This document shows positions 13,734 to 20,188 of a DNA stretch of 20,188 bases, one piece after another; the stretch's first letter is position 1, and the number at the start of each line of letters is the position of its first letter. Source of the stretch: Thiotrichales bacterium (GTDB lineage: Bacteria > Pseudomonadota > Gammaproteobacteria > Thiomicrospirales > Thiomicrospiraceae); assembly GCA_014763835.1 (NCBI GenBank), contig JACXUQ010000004.1, forward strand, positions 1 through 20,188, written 5' to 3'. A program made the translations under genes and the position numbers. The notes under the pieces are model-generated. The model was given only the letters and a program-made list of their open reading frames with translations, was not told the DNA's origin and did no database searches.

Positions 13734-14255
13734 ATGTCTTATACAAATGAAGATCGCCGTGATTGGAGCAATGCGTGGAAAAATCCGTTTGTGATTGTCT
13801 GGTTTGTGTTGCTGACGATTGTGCTGGCGGTGAACTTCTTTATGGTGAGTATGGCGATAGTCACCAATCCTGGTCTGGTCATTGACGATTTCTACGAGAA
13901 AGGCAAAAACATGGATGCGGTGCTGGCGGCGCGCAAGCGTATGGAGCAGTTAGGCTGGCAGCTGGATGTTGATATACCTATCCTGTCCGAAGGCAAAGCG
14001 CAGCGAGTGACCCTAACGGTATTGAATAAAGAACATCAGCCCATGGATGTGGATACGGCAATGCTCTATTACTATCGCCCGTCGGACAAGAAGCTGGACG
14101 GTGAAGTGGCTTTGCAATCAACCGGTACCACTGGGCAATACGCGGTAGATTTTGTACTGCCGCTTAAAGGGAAGTGGGATCTGATGGTAGAGGTTAATAA
14201 AGGTGAAGAGCGCTTTAATATCGGGCGATCCATTATGGTACAGGATCCCCAGTAA
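13734..14255 (+). CDS. ccoH: cbb3 assembly protein CcoH/FixH
   Basis: A 173-residue protein with one membrane helix (about 19-41) and a periplasmic domain. NPFVIVWFVLLTIVLAVNFFMVSMAI, then NPGLVIDDFYEKGKNMD, match the FixH family, and the domain ends in RFNIGRSIMV. FixH/CcoH works with CcoI in oxidase assembly and stays with the complex in some species. I chose ATG 13734 because AGGAG lies eight bases upstream. An upstream in-frame ATG at 13686 is inside the TATAAT/terminator region and gives unlike residues. ccoI starts three bases after the stop. Confidence 0.93.
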   Translation: MSYTNEDRRDWSNAWKNPFVIVWFVLLTIVLAVNFFMVSMAIVTNPGLVIDDFYEKGKNMDAVLAARKRMEQLGWQLDVDIPILSEGKAQRVTLTVLNKEHQPMDVDTAMLYYYRPSDKKLDGEVALQSTGTTGQYAVDFVLPLKGKWDLMVEVNKGEERFNIGRSIMVQDPQ

Positions 14256-14258
14256 GCC

Positions 14259-16751
14259 ATGGCGAAGCAGTGTTTTCATTGTGGCCAGGCCATTCCGCAA
14301 GGCGAATTGGTTCTCAGGCCTATTCAGGGTGAGGAAAGAGCCTTCTGCTGTCACGGCTGCGCTTCTGTTTGTGAGGTGATTTATGAAGCCGGCATGCAGA
14401 GTTTCTATCAGCGCACACCTGACGGCGAATTGCTGTCACCGCCGCCTCCGCCGAATAGAGATGTCGAATTCTACGACCATGATGAGGTTCAATCTCAGTA
14501 TGTCGGCGATTTAGGTGATCGCCGCGAAATCACTTTGATGTCCGAGGCTATACACTGCGCGGCCTGTGTCTGGCTAATCGAGCACACCATGGCCAAAATG
14601 GACGGCATACTGCTGGCGAGCGTCAACTTCACCAACAAGCAGATCAAGGTCCGCTGGGATAACCAGCGCGTTAAACTGTCCGATATCATCAAAAAGCTCA
14701 ACAGCATCGGCTACGATGCCACACCTTACGACCCGTCCGCCAGCGAAGCGGCCTATCGCAAAGCCAATCGCGAACTGCTTTACAGACTGGGTTTTGCCGG
14801 TTTTACCATGATGAACGTCATGTGGTTCTCGGTGGCCCTTTATAGCGGCGCCGCAGACGATCTTGAATACCGCAATTATTTCCATTGGCTGGAGTTTATC
14901 ATCGCCACGGCAACACTCGCCTACTCCGGACAGCCTTTCCTGAAAGGCGCGTGGACTTCCATCAAATCGCGCAGTGTCGGCATGGATGTCTCCATCAGTC
15001 TTGGCATGTTAACGACCTATTTCTACTCTTTGTGGGTCACGATGCACCCCGAAAATGTCGGTGAAGTCTACTTTGATACGCTGATCGACTTTATGTTCCT
15101 GTTGCTGATAGGGCGTTACCTGGAGGCCATCTCCAAGAATAAAGCGATCGACGCCTCGCGTCGTCTGATGGATCTGCAACCCAAAGTGGCGCGCTTATGG
15201 GAGAACGGCGAAAGCAAGATCGTGCCGGTGCGCACCTTGCTGAAAGGCGCCACTATTCTTGTCAAACCGGGCGACCAGTTTCCGGTGGATGGTCATGTCG
15301 TGGATGGCGAAAGCACGGTCAACGAGGCTATGCTGAGTGGCGAAGCGCGTGAAATCATCAAAGCCAAAGGGGATGCGGTTTCTGCCGGTACGCTGAATAT
15401 TGACGGCACTTTGACTGTCGCCGTGGATTCGATTTTGCAGGATACCAAGTTGGGGCGCATTGTCCATCTGGTTGAAGAGGCGCAGGGCTCGAAAGCCCCT
15501 ATTCAATGCACCGCAGATAAAATCATGCCGTGGTTTGTCAGCACCACTATTACCCTGGCCGCCATGAGTTTTGTCTACTGGTATTTCAATGCCGGCATCG
15601 AATTTGCCATTATGACCGGAACGGCGGTATTGATTATTACCTGCCCCTGTGCCTTCGGTTTGGCCACGCCGATGGCGATAGCCGTCGCCTCCGGGGTTTC
15701 GGCGCGCAACGGGATTTTGATCAAGAACGGCACGGTGCTGGAAACCCTGCATCAAATTGAACATTTCGTTTTCGATAAAACCGGCACTTTAACCAAAGGA
15801 CAGATGCGCTTGGTGGATGCCGCATGGAATGCCGGTGTTGATGAAAAGCAACTTCTGCAAGAGGTTGCTTCTGTTGAATTCAAGTCGGAGCACAGCCTGG
15901 CGCACGCATTGACTGAGTCGGTCAAGCAGCGTTATGGATTGGGCAGCCGCGACTGGTTGACGGTTGAAAACTTCAAAGCCTACCCCGGCAAAGGGGTGTA
16001 TGGCGTGGTCAAAGGCGCAGGTCTGCGAATAGGCACTGCTAAATGGCTGCAAAGCGAAGGAGTCGCCTTGCCGCAAGCCTTGCAGGACGCAGCAGAACAG
16101 CGTGCCTATCAAGCGCAAACGGCCGTGTGGGTCGCCAAAGCGGGCCAGGTGCAGGGGGTTCTCTTCCTGGAGGATGAAATCCGCCCTGAAGCGGCAGAAT
16201 TGATTGCACGTCTGAAGGCACAGGGTAAAACCGTTACCCTGTTGAGCGGCGACTGTAAGGTGGTGGCCGACAGCGTGGCACAGAAACTCGGCGGCATGGA
16301 TGTGATTGCCGAAGTCCTGCCGGAAGATAAAAACCAGGTGATTCGCGACTTGCAGGCACAGGGTCAGAAAGTCGCCATGATCGGTGATGGCGTCAATGAC
16401 GCCCCCGCTTTGGTGCGTGCCGATGTCGGCATTGCCCTGGGGTCGGGCACAGACGTTTCGATGGACAGTGCCGATATCGTCCTGATGGGGAACGATATTC
16501 TGGCGGTGGATACTGCGGTGGCCTTGTCGGCACGCACCTTGAAGACGATTAAGCAGAATATTGGCAGTTCGATTACCTATAACCTGATTATGGTGCCTTT
16601 GGCGATGGGCGGCGTGCTGACGCCGTTGATTGCGGCGATCACCATGCCGCTAAGCAGCCTGGTGGTGATTGGCAATGCCGCGCGGATTCGCAGCTTTTTC
16701 AACCCCAAAGCGATTGCGGCACGCCGCCGTCCGCAGCAAGGAGAACACTGA
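14259..16751 (+). CDS. ccoI: Copper-transporting P1B-type ATPase CcoI/FixI
   Basis: An 830-residue copper ATPase that exports copper for cbb3 CuB assembly. The N-terminal cysteine-rich domain (CFHCG at 5-9, CCHGC at 30-34) is typical of CcoI and not of general CopA. The HMA domain follows with HCAAC (C100 and C103). Eight helices are expected, including the CPC motif at 462-464 (IITCPCAFGLATP). The actuator loop reads SGEA (360-363) where many pumps have TGE. DKTGT at 506-510 holds the phosphorylated Asp. SEHSLAHAL replaces the usual SEHPLA, a common CcoI-like variant as far as I recall. GDGVNDAPAL is present. It overlaps ccoS by one base. Confidence 0.97.
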   Translation: MAKQCFHCGQAIPQGELVLRPIQGEERAFCCHGCASVCEVIYEAGMQSFYQRTPDGELLSPPPPPNRDVEFYDHDEVQSQYVGDLGDRREITLMSEAIHCAACVWLIEHTMAKMDGILLASVNFTNKQIKVRWDNQRVKLSDIIKKLNSIGYDATPYDPSASEAAYRKANRELLYRLGFAGFTMMNVMWFSVALYSGAADDLEYRNYFHWLEFIIATATLAYSGQPFLKGAWTSIKSRSVGMDVSISLGMLTTYFYSLWVTMHPENVGEVYFDTLIDFMFLLLIGRYLEAISKNKAIDASRRLMDLQPKVARLWENGESKIVPVRTLLKGATILVKPGDQFPVDGHVVDGESTVNEAMLSGEAREIIKAKGDAVSAGTLNIDGTLTVAVDSILQDTKLGRIVHLVEEAQGSKAPIQCTADKIMPWFVSTTITLAAMSFVYWYFNAGIEFAIMTGTAVLIITCPCAFGLATPMAIAVASGVSARNGILIKNGTVLETLHQIEHFVFDKTGTLTKGQMRLVDAAWNAGVDEKQLLQEVASVEFKSEHSLAHALTESVKQRYGLGSRDWLTVENFKAYPGKGVYGVVKGAGLRIGTAKWLQSEGVALPQALQDAAEQRAYQAQTAVWVAKAGQVQGVLFLEDEIRPEAAELIARLKAQGKTVTLLSGDCKVVADSVAQKLGGMDVIAEVLPEDKNQVIRDLQAQGQKVAMIGDGVNDAPALVRADVGIALGSGTDVSMDSADIVLMGNDILAVDTAVALSARTLKTIKQNIGSSITYNLIMVPLAMGGVLTPLIAAITMPLSSLVVIGNAARIRSFFNPKAIAARRRPQQGEH

Positions 16752-17017
16752 TGGATGTCATCTATGGTCTGATTCCGATGATGCTGTTTTTTGGCTTTCT
16801 GGTCGTAGTGGTGTTTATCTGGATGGCCAAAAGCGGCCAGTTTGACGATTTGGACGGCGCTGCCAACCGCATCTTTATGGATGACGACTTTCCGGAAGCG
16901 CGCGAAAACCACGAACAAAAAACTCAACAGGCCGGGTCGGATGCCCAAGCTGACGCATCCGGCAGCGGTAAGGCCGATACTCAGGCGCAACCCTTGGAGC
17001 AAAACGCCAAACATTGA
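16751..17017 (+). CDS. ccoS: cbb3 oxidase maturation protein CcoS
   Basis: An 88-residue protein. The family core is MDVIYGLIPMMLFFGFLVVV (one helix) then FIWMAKSGQFDDLDGAANRIFMDDD, the classic CcoS block. CcoS is required for cofactor insertion into CcoN. The core normally ends soon after. Here a further ~35 residues rich in Gln, Ala, Asp and Ser follow, and part of that tail is encoded by a 23-bp sequence also found at 396-418. The ATG overlaps the ccoI stop (TGATG), so translation is coupled. Confidence 0.94.
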   Translation: MDVIYGLIPMMLFFGFLVVVVFIWMAKSGQFDDLDGAANRIFMDDDFPEARENHEQKTQQAGSDAQADASGSGKADTQAQPLEQNAKH

Positions 17018-17022
17018 CGCTG

Positions 17023-17053
17023 AAAAAACTCGACAGGCCAGATAAGGCTGTCG
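17023..17053 (-). terminator. Terminator for the pip-dtd-hpt operon (second, minus strand)
   Basis: On the minus strand CGACAGCC pairs with GGCCTGTCG (8 bp, one bulged base) around TTATCT and is followed by AGTTTTTTC. Its right half is a near copy (16 of 17 bases) of the start of the 23-bp repeat. Confidence 0.65.
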
Positions 17054-17057
17054 CCCA

Positions 17058-17102
17058 TAAAAAAGCCTCGGTTGCTATGCTGCAGCCGAGGCTTTGTTGT
17101 TT
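17058..17102. terminator. Bidirectional terminator between ccoS and the convergent operon
   Basis: AAAGCCTCGG (17062-17071) pairs perfectly with CCGAGGCTTT (17086-17095), extended by TTGC/GCAG (with one G-U) around TATGCT. T-rich tracts follow on both strands. Confidence 0.9.
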
Positions 17103-17117
17103 ATGCAGGACAAGGGA

Positions 17118-17759
17118 TTAATGCGCGCTGTATTGCAGCGCTTCCGGCCCTTCAGGATCGATGATCATCTCCAATCCCAATTTGGGGAAGAACCAATGAT
17201 CCAGACCGTCAGATTGCTTTTCCTTGCGTTCCGGTTCACCAAAGCGCAAGGCAATACCGCGCTCAGTCAGATTATTGCGCGGAATCAAGGTGGCGCTGAC
17301 GATGGTTTTGTCTAGGAAGGCCAGATTGTCGTCGGAAGCGAGTTTGATCTCCTTTGCACCCGAACCGGTCGGGCTGATTTTGGCGCCGCGGTTATAGACT
17401 ACCTCCAGCTCCTCCGCAGGTACCTGTAGACGCACTGCAATAGCCGCTTTGATTGAGCCGATATAAATCGCCGGAAAATAAGCCTCGGCGGTTTTATTGC
17501 TGCCGTCATGGTCGGTGAAAAGACGAATCTCTACATCCTTGCCATAAATCGTCATCGCTTCACGCAGTGTGGTTTGCTGCAGGACTACACCAAGGGTATG
17601 CAAACGGCCCTGATCGTCAAAGCGGGCATTCCACGGCAGCTGTGCTTCATCCAGCGGTTCGCGTTGCGGCTGCATCCAGATAAACAGCGCCAGCAGCGCA
17701 AAAGAACCCAATAGCACAATCAGGAAGGGTGGGATGCTGCGTTTTTTGCTCTGGTTCAT
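17118..17759 (-). CDS. Membrane-anchored periplasmic protein of unknown function (213 aa)
   Basis: I do not recognise this gene. The first ~30 residues give a basic start, a helix (PPFLIVLLGSFALLALFIWM) and then a hydrophilic domain, so it is probably anchored with the body in the periplasm. Two stretches look alike: TLREAMTIYGKDVEIRLF near residue 63 and a later NLTERGIALRFGEPERK followed by HWFFPKLGLEMIIDP. Both have the feel of SmpA/BamE-type segments (YG-x-P...W.YP..GL), which is an impression only. The start codon overlaps the stop of the next membrane gene by 4 bp, so the two are coupled and probably work together. It is convergent with ccoS and ends at shared terminators. Confidence 0.8.
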   Translation of the reverse strand: MNQSKKRSIPPFLIVLLGSFALLALFIWMQPQREPLDEAQLPWNARFDDQGRLHTLGVVLQQTTLREAMTIYGKDVEIRLFTDHDGSNKTAEAYFPAIYIGSIKAAIAVRLQVPAEELEVVYNRGAKISPTGSGAKEIKLASDDNLAFLDKTIVSATLIPRNNLTERGIALRFGEPERKEKQSDGLDHWFFPKLGLEMIIDPEGPEALQYSAH

Positions 17760-18343
17760 GCGCCGCTCTTTTCGTTGGGGTTAGCTTCATCTGCGCCATT
17801 GCCAAGCTCGGCATTGGCATTTTCGCCGCGCGGCAGATACTTGGCGATGGCCGGATTGGAGATGCCGTTGCCGGCATCGTAAACCGAAATGCCGGTCTGC
17901 ATAAAAGTGATCAGAACGGCCACAAAAATCACCACGGCGGCAAAACGCAGCGTAATGATCTCACCCAGATTGGTTTGGGTGCCTTCGGTCGAAAAATCAT
18001 TCATCGTGAAACCGCCCGGAAAAATGGCGTCAATCAACGTGTAAATCAACACCATCGCAATGGCGATGCCGTAACTCATCAGCAGGATGCGTCCACGGCG
18101 CCAGGCCATGGTCCAGTGGGATGCCACAAACCAGGTGTCGTTGGCGATCACCTGCTTACGCTTGAAATAAAGGTAAGCGATGACCAGCGAGGAGATCATC
18201 GGCACCAGCAGCAGTTCGACGGTCTGCCCGATTTCAAGGACGATCATCGAGATAAACAGGTGGGTGATAATGACATTGATATTGAAGATGTGGTGCGGCG
18301 TTTTGGCGCGGCGTTTTTCGTCTTCGGTCACTTGATAGTGCAT
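17756..18343 (-). CDS. Four-helix membrane protein of unknown function (195 aa)
   Basis: I cannot name the family. Four hydrophobic helices are visible: NVIITHLFISMIVLEIGQTV, LLLVPMISSLVIAYLYF, ILLMSYGIAIAMVLIYTLI and TLRFAAVVIFVAVLITFMQT. The loop between the second and third contains HWTMAWRRGRILL, and the C-terminal ~35 residues are polar and low in complexity (ENANAELGNGADEANPNEKSG). AAGGAGAAGG lies just before the ATG. It overlaps the downstream 213-aa gene by 4 bp (ATGA) and follows the Hpt gene by 29 bp. Confidence 0.82.
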   Translation of the reverse strand: MHYQVTEDEKRRAKTPHHIFNINVIITHLFISMIVLEIGQTVELLLVPMISSLVIAYLYFKRKQVIANDTWFVASHWTMAWRRGRILLMSYGIAIAMVLIYTLIDAIFPGGFTMNDFSTEGTQTNLGEIITLRFAAVVIFVAVLITFMQTGISVYDAGNGISNPAIAKYLPRGENANAELGNGADEANPNEKSGA

Positions 18344-18372
18344 GGCCTTCTCCTTGGCTGATGTTCTGCGGA

Positions 18373-18732
18373 TCAGAGCGAATCTAAAAAGGTTTGTAAG
18401 TCGGCTATTATCGCCGAATTTTCGCGTTGAATCATTGAAAGAATTTGGGTCATTTGATGAGTATTTTTTGTGGTTTGCAGTTCATTTTGCATTTGCTGGC
18501 AGAGGCTTGGCAGTTTCAAGGCGCCGATATTGCCGGAACTGCCTTTAAGACGGTGACACTCCTTGTCGAGTTGCGGCCAGTCTTGCACGGCAAAGGCGTG
18601 GCTAAGATTCTCCAGATTGATTGCGCTGTTGCTGATATAGGTGTGCAATATCGGCGGCAGTTTGCTGCTGATGGCTGCGTGCAGGGCATGGAGATGGGCG
18701 AAGGAGATGGCGTGGACGGCGGACTCTGTCAT
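18373..18732 (-). CDS. Hpt-domain histidine phosphotransfer protein
   Basis: A 119-residue, all-helical protein with the Hpt signature ECHRLKGSSGNIGALKL. His60 is the expected phospho-accepting residue. Hpt proteins pass phosphoryl groups between receiver domains in phosphorelays in the cytoplasm. No kinase or receiver gene is present in the window, so the partner is unknown. The ATG at 18732 overlaps the dtd stop as ATGA, so I prefer it to a TTG five codons upstream. It is followed by the two unassigned membrane proteins. Confidence 0.9.
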   Translation of the reverse strand: MTESAVHAISFAHLHALHAAISSKLPPILHTYISNSAINLENLSHAFAVQDWPQLDKECHRLKGSSGNIGALKLPSLCQQMQNELQTTKNTHQMTQILSMIQRENSAIIADLQTFLDSL

Positions 18733-19169
18733 GACACTTCCAGCCAAAAGGTGACCGGACCGTTATTGGTCAGGCTGACCTGCATATCCGCGCCGAAACG
18801 GCCGCATTGTGGGGGGCGATAGCGTTCCGTGACGCAAGCGACAAAGTCATCGAATAGTGCGTTGGCCTTGTCCGGTGGTGCGCTGCTGCTAAAACTGGGA
18901 CGTAAGCCGGAACGCGTATCGGCTGCCAGTGTGAATTGCGGCACCAGCAACAGTTCGCCATTGGCTTGCTGGACGTTGAGATTCATCTTGTCGTTCTCGT
19001 CGGCAAATACCCGGTAATGCAGCAGTTTGTGTGTCATTTTGGTAAGGGTTTGCGCAGTGTCGGCCGGCTGGAAACCCACCAGAACGACCAGGCCTGTTGA
19101 GATTTTGCCGATGGTTTCTCCGGCAACTTCCACCTTGCCGTGGGTCACGCGCTGCAATAAACAGATCAC
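18729..19169 (-). CDS. dtd: D-aminoacyl-tRNA deacylase (Dtd)
   Basis: A 146-residue enzyme that removes D-amino acids (and glycine from mischarged tRNA-Ala) as a proofreading step. LLQRVTHGKVEVAGETIGKI is the N terminus, KMNLNVQQANGELLLVPQFTLAADTRSGLRPSF the core, and NNGPVTFWLEV the C-terminal Gly-Pro motif that excludes L-amino acids. The usual SQxxL motif reads PQFTL here. I place the start at GTG 19169, not TTG 19172: it gives MICLLQRV like the family, GGGAGG lies six to seven bases upstream, and it overlaps the pip stop as GTGA. Confidence 0.95.
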   Translation of the reverse strand: MICLLQRVTHGKVEVAGETIGKISTGLVVLVGFQPADTAQTLTKMTHKLLHYRVFADENDKMNLNVQQANGELLLVPQFTLAADTRSGLRPSFSSSAPPDKANALFDDFVACVTERYRPPQCGRFGADMQVSLTNNGPVTFWLEVS

Positions 19170-20131
19170 CAAGCGCCTCCCAAATTGACGAAATCGTCGG
19201 TGGCCTGCAGCAAGGCTTCGCAGATTTCGCGTTCAAAGGCGGAGTGGCCGGCGTGGTGACAGATGACCAGTTTGGCATTTGGCAGCCGTTCTGCCAGATC
19301 AAACGCCTGGTTCACCGGACAGACCATGTCGTAGCGTCCGTGGATAATGGTGGTTGGAATATGCTCGATTACGGCGGCGTTGTGCAGAATCTGCGCCTCT
19401 TCAATAAACGCCTCATGATAGAAATAGTGGCACTCGATACGTGCCATCGCCAGTGCATGGAAAGGGTCGCCAAAGTGGTTGATCAGGTTGGGATCGGGTT
19501 GCAGCGTAGAGGTGCGGCCTTCCCAGACCGACCAGGCTTCGGCGGCGCGCATTCGCGCAATTTCATCGGTACCGGTCAGCACCTCATGGTAGGCGGCAAT
19601 CAGGTCATGACGCTTATCGACGGGGATCGGCGCGATGTAATCCTGCCAGAAATCGGGATAAATGCGATCCGCTCCCTGTTGGTAAAACCAACGCAAATCT
19701 TCTTTTCGGCATAAAAAGATGCCGCGCAAGATCATGCCCGAAACCCGTTCAGGATAAGCCTGCGCATAGAGCAACGCCAGCGTGGAACCCCAGGAACCGC
19801 CAAAGAGGGCCCATTTGTCGATTTGCAGATGGCGGCGGATTTTCTCGATATCTTCAATCAGGTGCGCAGTGGTGTTGTTGGTCAGGCAGGCGTGCGGACG
19901 GGAGCGCCCGCAACCGCGTTGGTCAAACAGTACGATACGGTATGCGTCCGGATTAAAAAACTGGCGATGAATGGCGCTGTAGCCGCCACCTGGGCCGCCA
20001 TGAATAAAGAGTACCGGCGTACCATTCGGATTGCCGCACTCCTCGACGTGCAGGGTGTGCGTGGCATCCACCTGCAGGCTGTGCTGCGAGTAGGGTTCAA
20101 TAGGAGGATAGAGGCAGTCATAAGGCGTCAT
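19166..20131 (-). CDS. pip: Proline iminopeptidase (alpha/beta hydrolase, peptidase S33)
   Basis: A 321-residue enzyme that releases N-terminal proline from peptides. LYPPIEPYSQHSLQV and HVEECGNPNGTPVLFIHGGPGGG are the family N terminus with the HGGPG oxyanion motif. GGSWGSTLALLYAQ carries the nucleophilic Ser in GxSxG. RGIFL and VWEGRTSTL are typical of bacterial Pip. Near the end, HGRYDMVCP holds the catalytic Asp and HHAGHSAFE the catalytic His. The ATG at 20131 fits family starts (TPYDCLYPPIEPY). A TTG seven codons upstream is less likely. It is first in the visible operon and is coupled to dtd by a GTGA overlap. Confidence 0.95.
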   Translation of the reverse strand: MTPYDCLYPPIEPYSQHSLQVDATHTLHVEECGNPNGTPVLFIHGGPGGGYSAIHRQFFNPDAYRIVLFDQRGCGRSRPHACLTNNTTAHLIEDIEKIRRHLQIDKWALFGGSWGSTLALLYAQAYPERVSGMILRGIFLCRKEDLRWFYQQGADRIYPDFWQDYIAPIPVDKRHDLIAAYHEVLTGTDEIARMRAAEAWSVWEGRTSTLQPDPNLINHFGDPFHALAMARIECHYFYHEAFIEEAQILHNAAVIEHIPTTIIHGRYDMVCPVNQAFDLAERLPNAKLVICHHAGHSAFEREICEALLQATDDFVNLGGAW

Positions 20132-20188
20132 AGGCGTTTCCAGCTCATACAATTGCTACAGTTTACCGCAAGGATGGCGGATTTTGGA

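Noticed and set aside
17729..18361. A 210-codon plus-strand frame opposite the four-helix membrane protein
   Set aside because: The product is rich in His, Gly, Arg and Asp as expected for an antisense frame. The minus-strand reading has coherent helices, a strong ribosome site and coupled neighbours.
19097..19714. A 205-codon plus-strand frame opposite pip and dtd
   Set aside because: pip and dtd have complete catalytic motifs on the minus strand, and this frame shows none.
20132..20152. TTG start for pip at 20152 giving seven more residues
   Set aside because: The family begins near the LYPxIEPY block. ATG 20131 is closer and a stronger start codon.
1..20188. Mobile elements, CRISPR arrays, tRNA or rRNA genes, prophage or defence genes
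   Set aside because: I found no transposase, integrase, regularly spaced repeats or tRNA-like folds by reading both strands. All major open frames have housekeeping, respiratory or unassigned membrane products.

Overview
This window looks like a chromosomal segment of a respiring gammaproteobacterium. The gene order hisB-hisH-hisA-hisF-hisE, then a HIT protein, then tatA-tatB-tatC, is a common proteobacterial arrangement. The TatC, His and Cco proteins are all of gammaproteobacterial style. A full set of cbb3 oxidase genes (ccoNOQP) and maturation genes (ccoGHIS) points to microaerobic respiration. My best guess is a sulfur-oxidising bacterium of the Thiomicrospira/Hydrogenovibrio/Thiomicrorhabdus group, but that is an impression from the proteins and was not tested. 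I see no tRNA, rRNA, insertion sequence, phage gene or CRISPR array.

Left part (1-7844, all minus strand). Read in the direction of transcription, a histidine biosynthesis operon (hisB, hisH, hisA, hisF, hisE) runs from 7844 down to a truncated-looking HIT-family gene and a strong terminator near 4335-4382. It is followed by tatA, an intercistronic terminator-like hairpin, tatB and tatC (the membrane twin-arginine translocase), then a DUF255/thioredoxin-like protein with an export-type N terminus. The 5' half of a zinc metallopeptidase gene runs off the left edge. No hisI was found in this cluster.

Middle (7845-17017, plus strand). A divergent 448-bp control region contains FNR/ANR-type boxes and a TATAAT element inside a terminator-like hairpin. 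It leads into ccoN, ccoO, ccoQ and ccoP. After a terminator comes a 46-codon, single-helix membrane protein gene (11860-12000) with its own FNR-like box and a perfect terminator. Then come ccoG, another terminator, and ccoH-ccoI-ccoS. NOQP make the oxidase (haem-copper core, two c-type cytochrome subunits and a small helper). CcoG, CcoH, CcoI and CcoS handle copper delivery and assembly. The four structural genes have a visibly different, high-expression-like codon choice from the assembly genes.

Right part (17023-20131, minus strand, convergent with ccoS). A tightly coupled operon runs pip (proline iminopeptidase), dtd (D-aminoacyl-tRNA deacylase), an orphan Hpt phosphotransfer protein, a four-helix membrane protein and a membrane-anchored periplasmic protein. 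I could not assign the last two. It ends at two terminators shared with or facing ccoS.

Most of the window is standard housekeeping and respiration. The points most worth a second look are the small membrane protein in the cco cluster, the promoters placed inside or next to terminator hairpins so that only read-through transcripts would be stopped, a 23-bp exact repeat tied to terminator halves, and the unassigned membrane pair.
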